A DNA stretch of 64,000 nucleotides from an uncultured Collinsella sp. (lineage in GTDB: Bacteria; Actinomycetota; Coriobacteriia; Coriobacteriales; Coriobacteriaceae): positions 1 to 64,000 of the forward strand of contig CABSNM010000004.1 in assembly GCA_902479065.1 (NCBI GenBank), written 5' to 3'. The translations under genes were made by a program, and so were the position numbers. Shown piece after piece: positions 62,311 through 64,000 of the stretch. Each line of letters starts with the position of its first letter. Position 1 is the stretch's first letter. The notes under the pieces were generated by a model. It had not been told where the DNA came from. It made no database searches and saw nothing but the letters and a program-made list of their open reading frames with translations.

Positions 62311-64000
62311 ATGTTCGCTGCCGCCATCTCGCTCGTCGGTCTTGCGGCGACCGTCTACCTTGTCTTGCGCGAGGCCAAGGCCATTCGCGCTCAGTCGGGC
62401 ACCGTTGCCAAGGGCGCCTTCGCCTGGAGCGTCGCCTTTGGCCTGTTCCAGCTCTTTTTGACCGTCTGGGGCGCTATTGGCCTCGTCGCGCAGAACGAGC
62501 CGCTCGCCTTCGTGATGCTCATCCTGACCAACGCCATCCTCACCGGCTGCGCTTGGGCCAGCATCGCCCGCGACCGCATCGCCCCGCGCGTCTTTGCGTT
62601 CGCCGGGCCCGACGCCCCCGCCCCCACCGGCAAGCTCGCCCGCCTGCGCGGAGCCTTTGTGGGTCGCCCGCTCGTCGCCGCCGTCTTGTGCCTGCTGCTC
62701 GCCGGCGTCTTTGCGCTGCTGGGCATGGAGGTCTCGTCCAACCACGACTTTACCTGGGTCTACCCCCTGTGCATCCTGCTCGAGTGGGCCATCATCACCA
62801 CGCTCATGGTCGGCCTGTTCTTCCTGTTCCAGCGCCACGGCGCAGCCCCCGCGGTCTTGGCCTTTGCCCTCTTTGTCCTGGGCATTGCCGAGTTCTTCGT
62901 CATCACGTTTAAATCCATGCCCATCCAGCCGGGCGACCTTTCGGCCATCTCCACCGCCGCCGCGGTCGCCGGCACCGGCTACACCTTCTCGATCTCGCTG
63001 TTCTGCGTGCTGTCCATGGGCTTTACCGCCATCGCCATGCTGCTGTGCGAGTACGCCGGCCTGGTGGCACCGCACCGTCAGAAGGGCGCCGCCAACGCCA
63101 AGCGCATGCTGCTCACCAACCTGCTCGTCGCCGTGCTGTGCCTGGGCGGTGTGACCGCACACGTCACGCTCATCGACTACTACAACACCCTCGGCATCAC
63201 CGTCTACACCTGGCGCCCGCTCGAGAGCTACTGGCGCGAGGGCTACCTGCCCGCTTTCATTAGCGCAGCGCAGTCCATCAAGCCGCCCAAACCCGCCGAC
63301 TACTCCGTCGACGATGCCAAGGCCACGCTCAAAAAGTACGCCAAGGCCTATGACAAATCCGACGCGGCTAAGAGCGATGAGCGCGCCGCCGCAAAGGAGC
63401 AGTTCGACAGCGAGAAGCCCACGGTCATCGCCATCATGAACGAGACCTTCTCGGATCTGTCGATCTACCAGAACATGCGCGCCGGCTACGAGGGCCCGCA
63501 GTACTTTAAGAACCTGTCCAACTGCCTCAGCCGCGGCAAGCTCTACGTGAGCGCCTACGGCGGCGGTACCGCCAATACCGAGTTTGAGTTTATGACCGGC
63601 AACTCCATGGCCAACCTGGGCTCGGGCGTGTACCCCTACACCATCTACAACATGGAAACGACCGGGAACCTGGCAGAACAGTTCAAATCGCTCGGCTATT
63701 CCACCACGGCCATGCACCCCAACCACGCGACCAACTGGAACCGCGAGAACGTCTACAAGGACTTTGGCTTTGACCGGTTCCTGTCCATCAACGACTTCCA
63801 GGGAGCCGACACTCTGCGCGGTATGGTGACCGACCAGGCGACCTATGACAAGATTCTTGAGCTGCTCGACCAGAACGCCGATCCGCAGTTTATCTTCGAC
63901 GTGACCATGCAGAACCACTCGGGCTACGACACGGGCCTGCTGCCGGTCGACAAGCAGATGCACCTGAACATCGACACGACCGACCTGGACACCAAGACCG
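62311..64000 (+). CDS. LtaS-like membrane sulfatase-fold protein (partial)
   Basis: The gene runs off the right edge with 563 residues visible and no stop. About seven or eight hydrophobic segments fill residues 1-300. The extracellular alkaline-phosphatase-fold domain then begins with VIAIMNETFSDLS (metal-binding Glu/Asp region) and SAYGGGTANTEFEFMTGNS, whose threonine corresponds to the catalytic Thr of lipoteichoic acid synthase. It likely transfers glycerol-phosphate or a related group to a cell-surface polymer. The ATG at 62311 follows GAGGAG. Confidence 0.88.
   Translation, partial: MFAAAISLVGLAATVYLVLREAKAIRAQSGTVAKGAFAWSVAFGLFQLFLTVWGAIGLVAQNEPLAFVMLILTNAILTGCAWASIARDRIAPRVFAFAGPDAPAPTGKLARLRGAFVGRPLVAAVLCLLLAGVFALLGMEVSSNHDFTWVYPLCILLEWAIITTLMVGLFFLFQRHGAAPAVLAFALFVLGIAEFFVITFKSMPIQPGDLSAISTAAAVAGTGYTFSISLFCVLSMGFTAIAMLLCEYAGLVAPHRQKGAANAKRMLLTNLLVAVLCLGGVTAHVTLIDYYNTLGITVYTWRPLESYWREGYLPAFISAAQSIKPPKPADYSVDDAKATLKKYAKAYDKSDAAKSDERAAAKEQFDSEKPTVIAIMNETFSDLSIYQNMRAGYEGPQYFKNLSNCLSRGKLYVSAYGGGTANTEFEFMTGNSMANLGSGVYPYTIYNMETTGNLAEQFKSLGYSTTAMHPNHATNWNRENVYKDFGFDRFLSINDFQGADTLRGMVTDQATYDKILELLDQNADPQFIFDVTMQNHSGYDTGLLPVDKQMHLNIDTTDLDTKT

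Overview
The window reads as chromosomal DNA of a high-GC Gram-positive gut actinobacterium of the Coriobacteriia, most likely Collinsella or a close relative. This rests on the GC-rich codon use, the actinobacterial gene set, a giant sortase-anchored fibro-slime/SpaA adhesin, and abundant intergenic palindromes of the GGGACTGTCCC and GGGGACGTTC types. The genus is inferred from general resemblance, not from a database match.

Layout. 0.3-10 kb: minus strand, complete F1Fo ATP synthase operon (atpI-like, atpB-E-F-H-A-G-D-C), a strong terminator, then murA and an LCP cell-wall ligase. 10-17.5 kb: upp, glpK, tsaC, a HicAB toxin-antitoxin pair with its own promoter/operator, prmC with a large insert, and prfA. 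17.6-26.4 kb: an IS1595-like transposase remnant and a 2,767-residue surface protein with 13 FctA/Spy0128-type repeats. 26.5-31 kb: a polar amino-acid ABC transporter with an M20 peptidase. 31-38 kb: aldose epimerase, a membrane protein, an MFS exporter, a low-molecular-weight phosphatase, an AAA/DUF4143 ATPase, a TIGR04076 protein and a pyridoxal/pyridoxamine kinase. 38.5-43 kb: a MarR-controlled heterodimeric ABC exporter. 43-49 kb: a diguanylate cyclase, then a LysR regulator divergent from an SDR/MFS/Gfo-Idh catabolic cluster. 49-56 kb: tex, a transaldolase-family gene, a HAD phosphatase and an RlmKL-type rRNA methyltransferase. 56-62 kb: a potassium module (Kup, a small membrane protein, a truncated KdpD-like kinase and a KdpE-like regulator) and a nitroreductase. 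At the right edge lies a truncated LtaS-like sulfatase-fold membrane protein.

The protein genes are mostly recognisable families. The least explained material is intergenic. It includes: a dispersed ~145-bp structured element (two full copies, one diverged, one truncated) whose hairpins covary and which usually abuts a stop codon; two families of REP-like palindromes with no transposase in the window; several long inverted repeats with unrelated arms, two of which share a conserved core; and a triple ~61-bp hairpin repeat after the ABC exporter. Protein-level oddities are an RlmL half without its NPPY motif, a PrmC with ~120 inserted residues, an LPNMG sorting signal, and a small membrane protein in the Kup/Kdp-like module.
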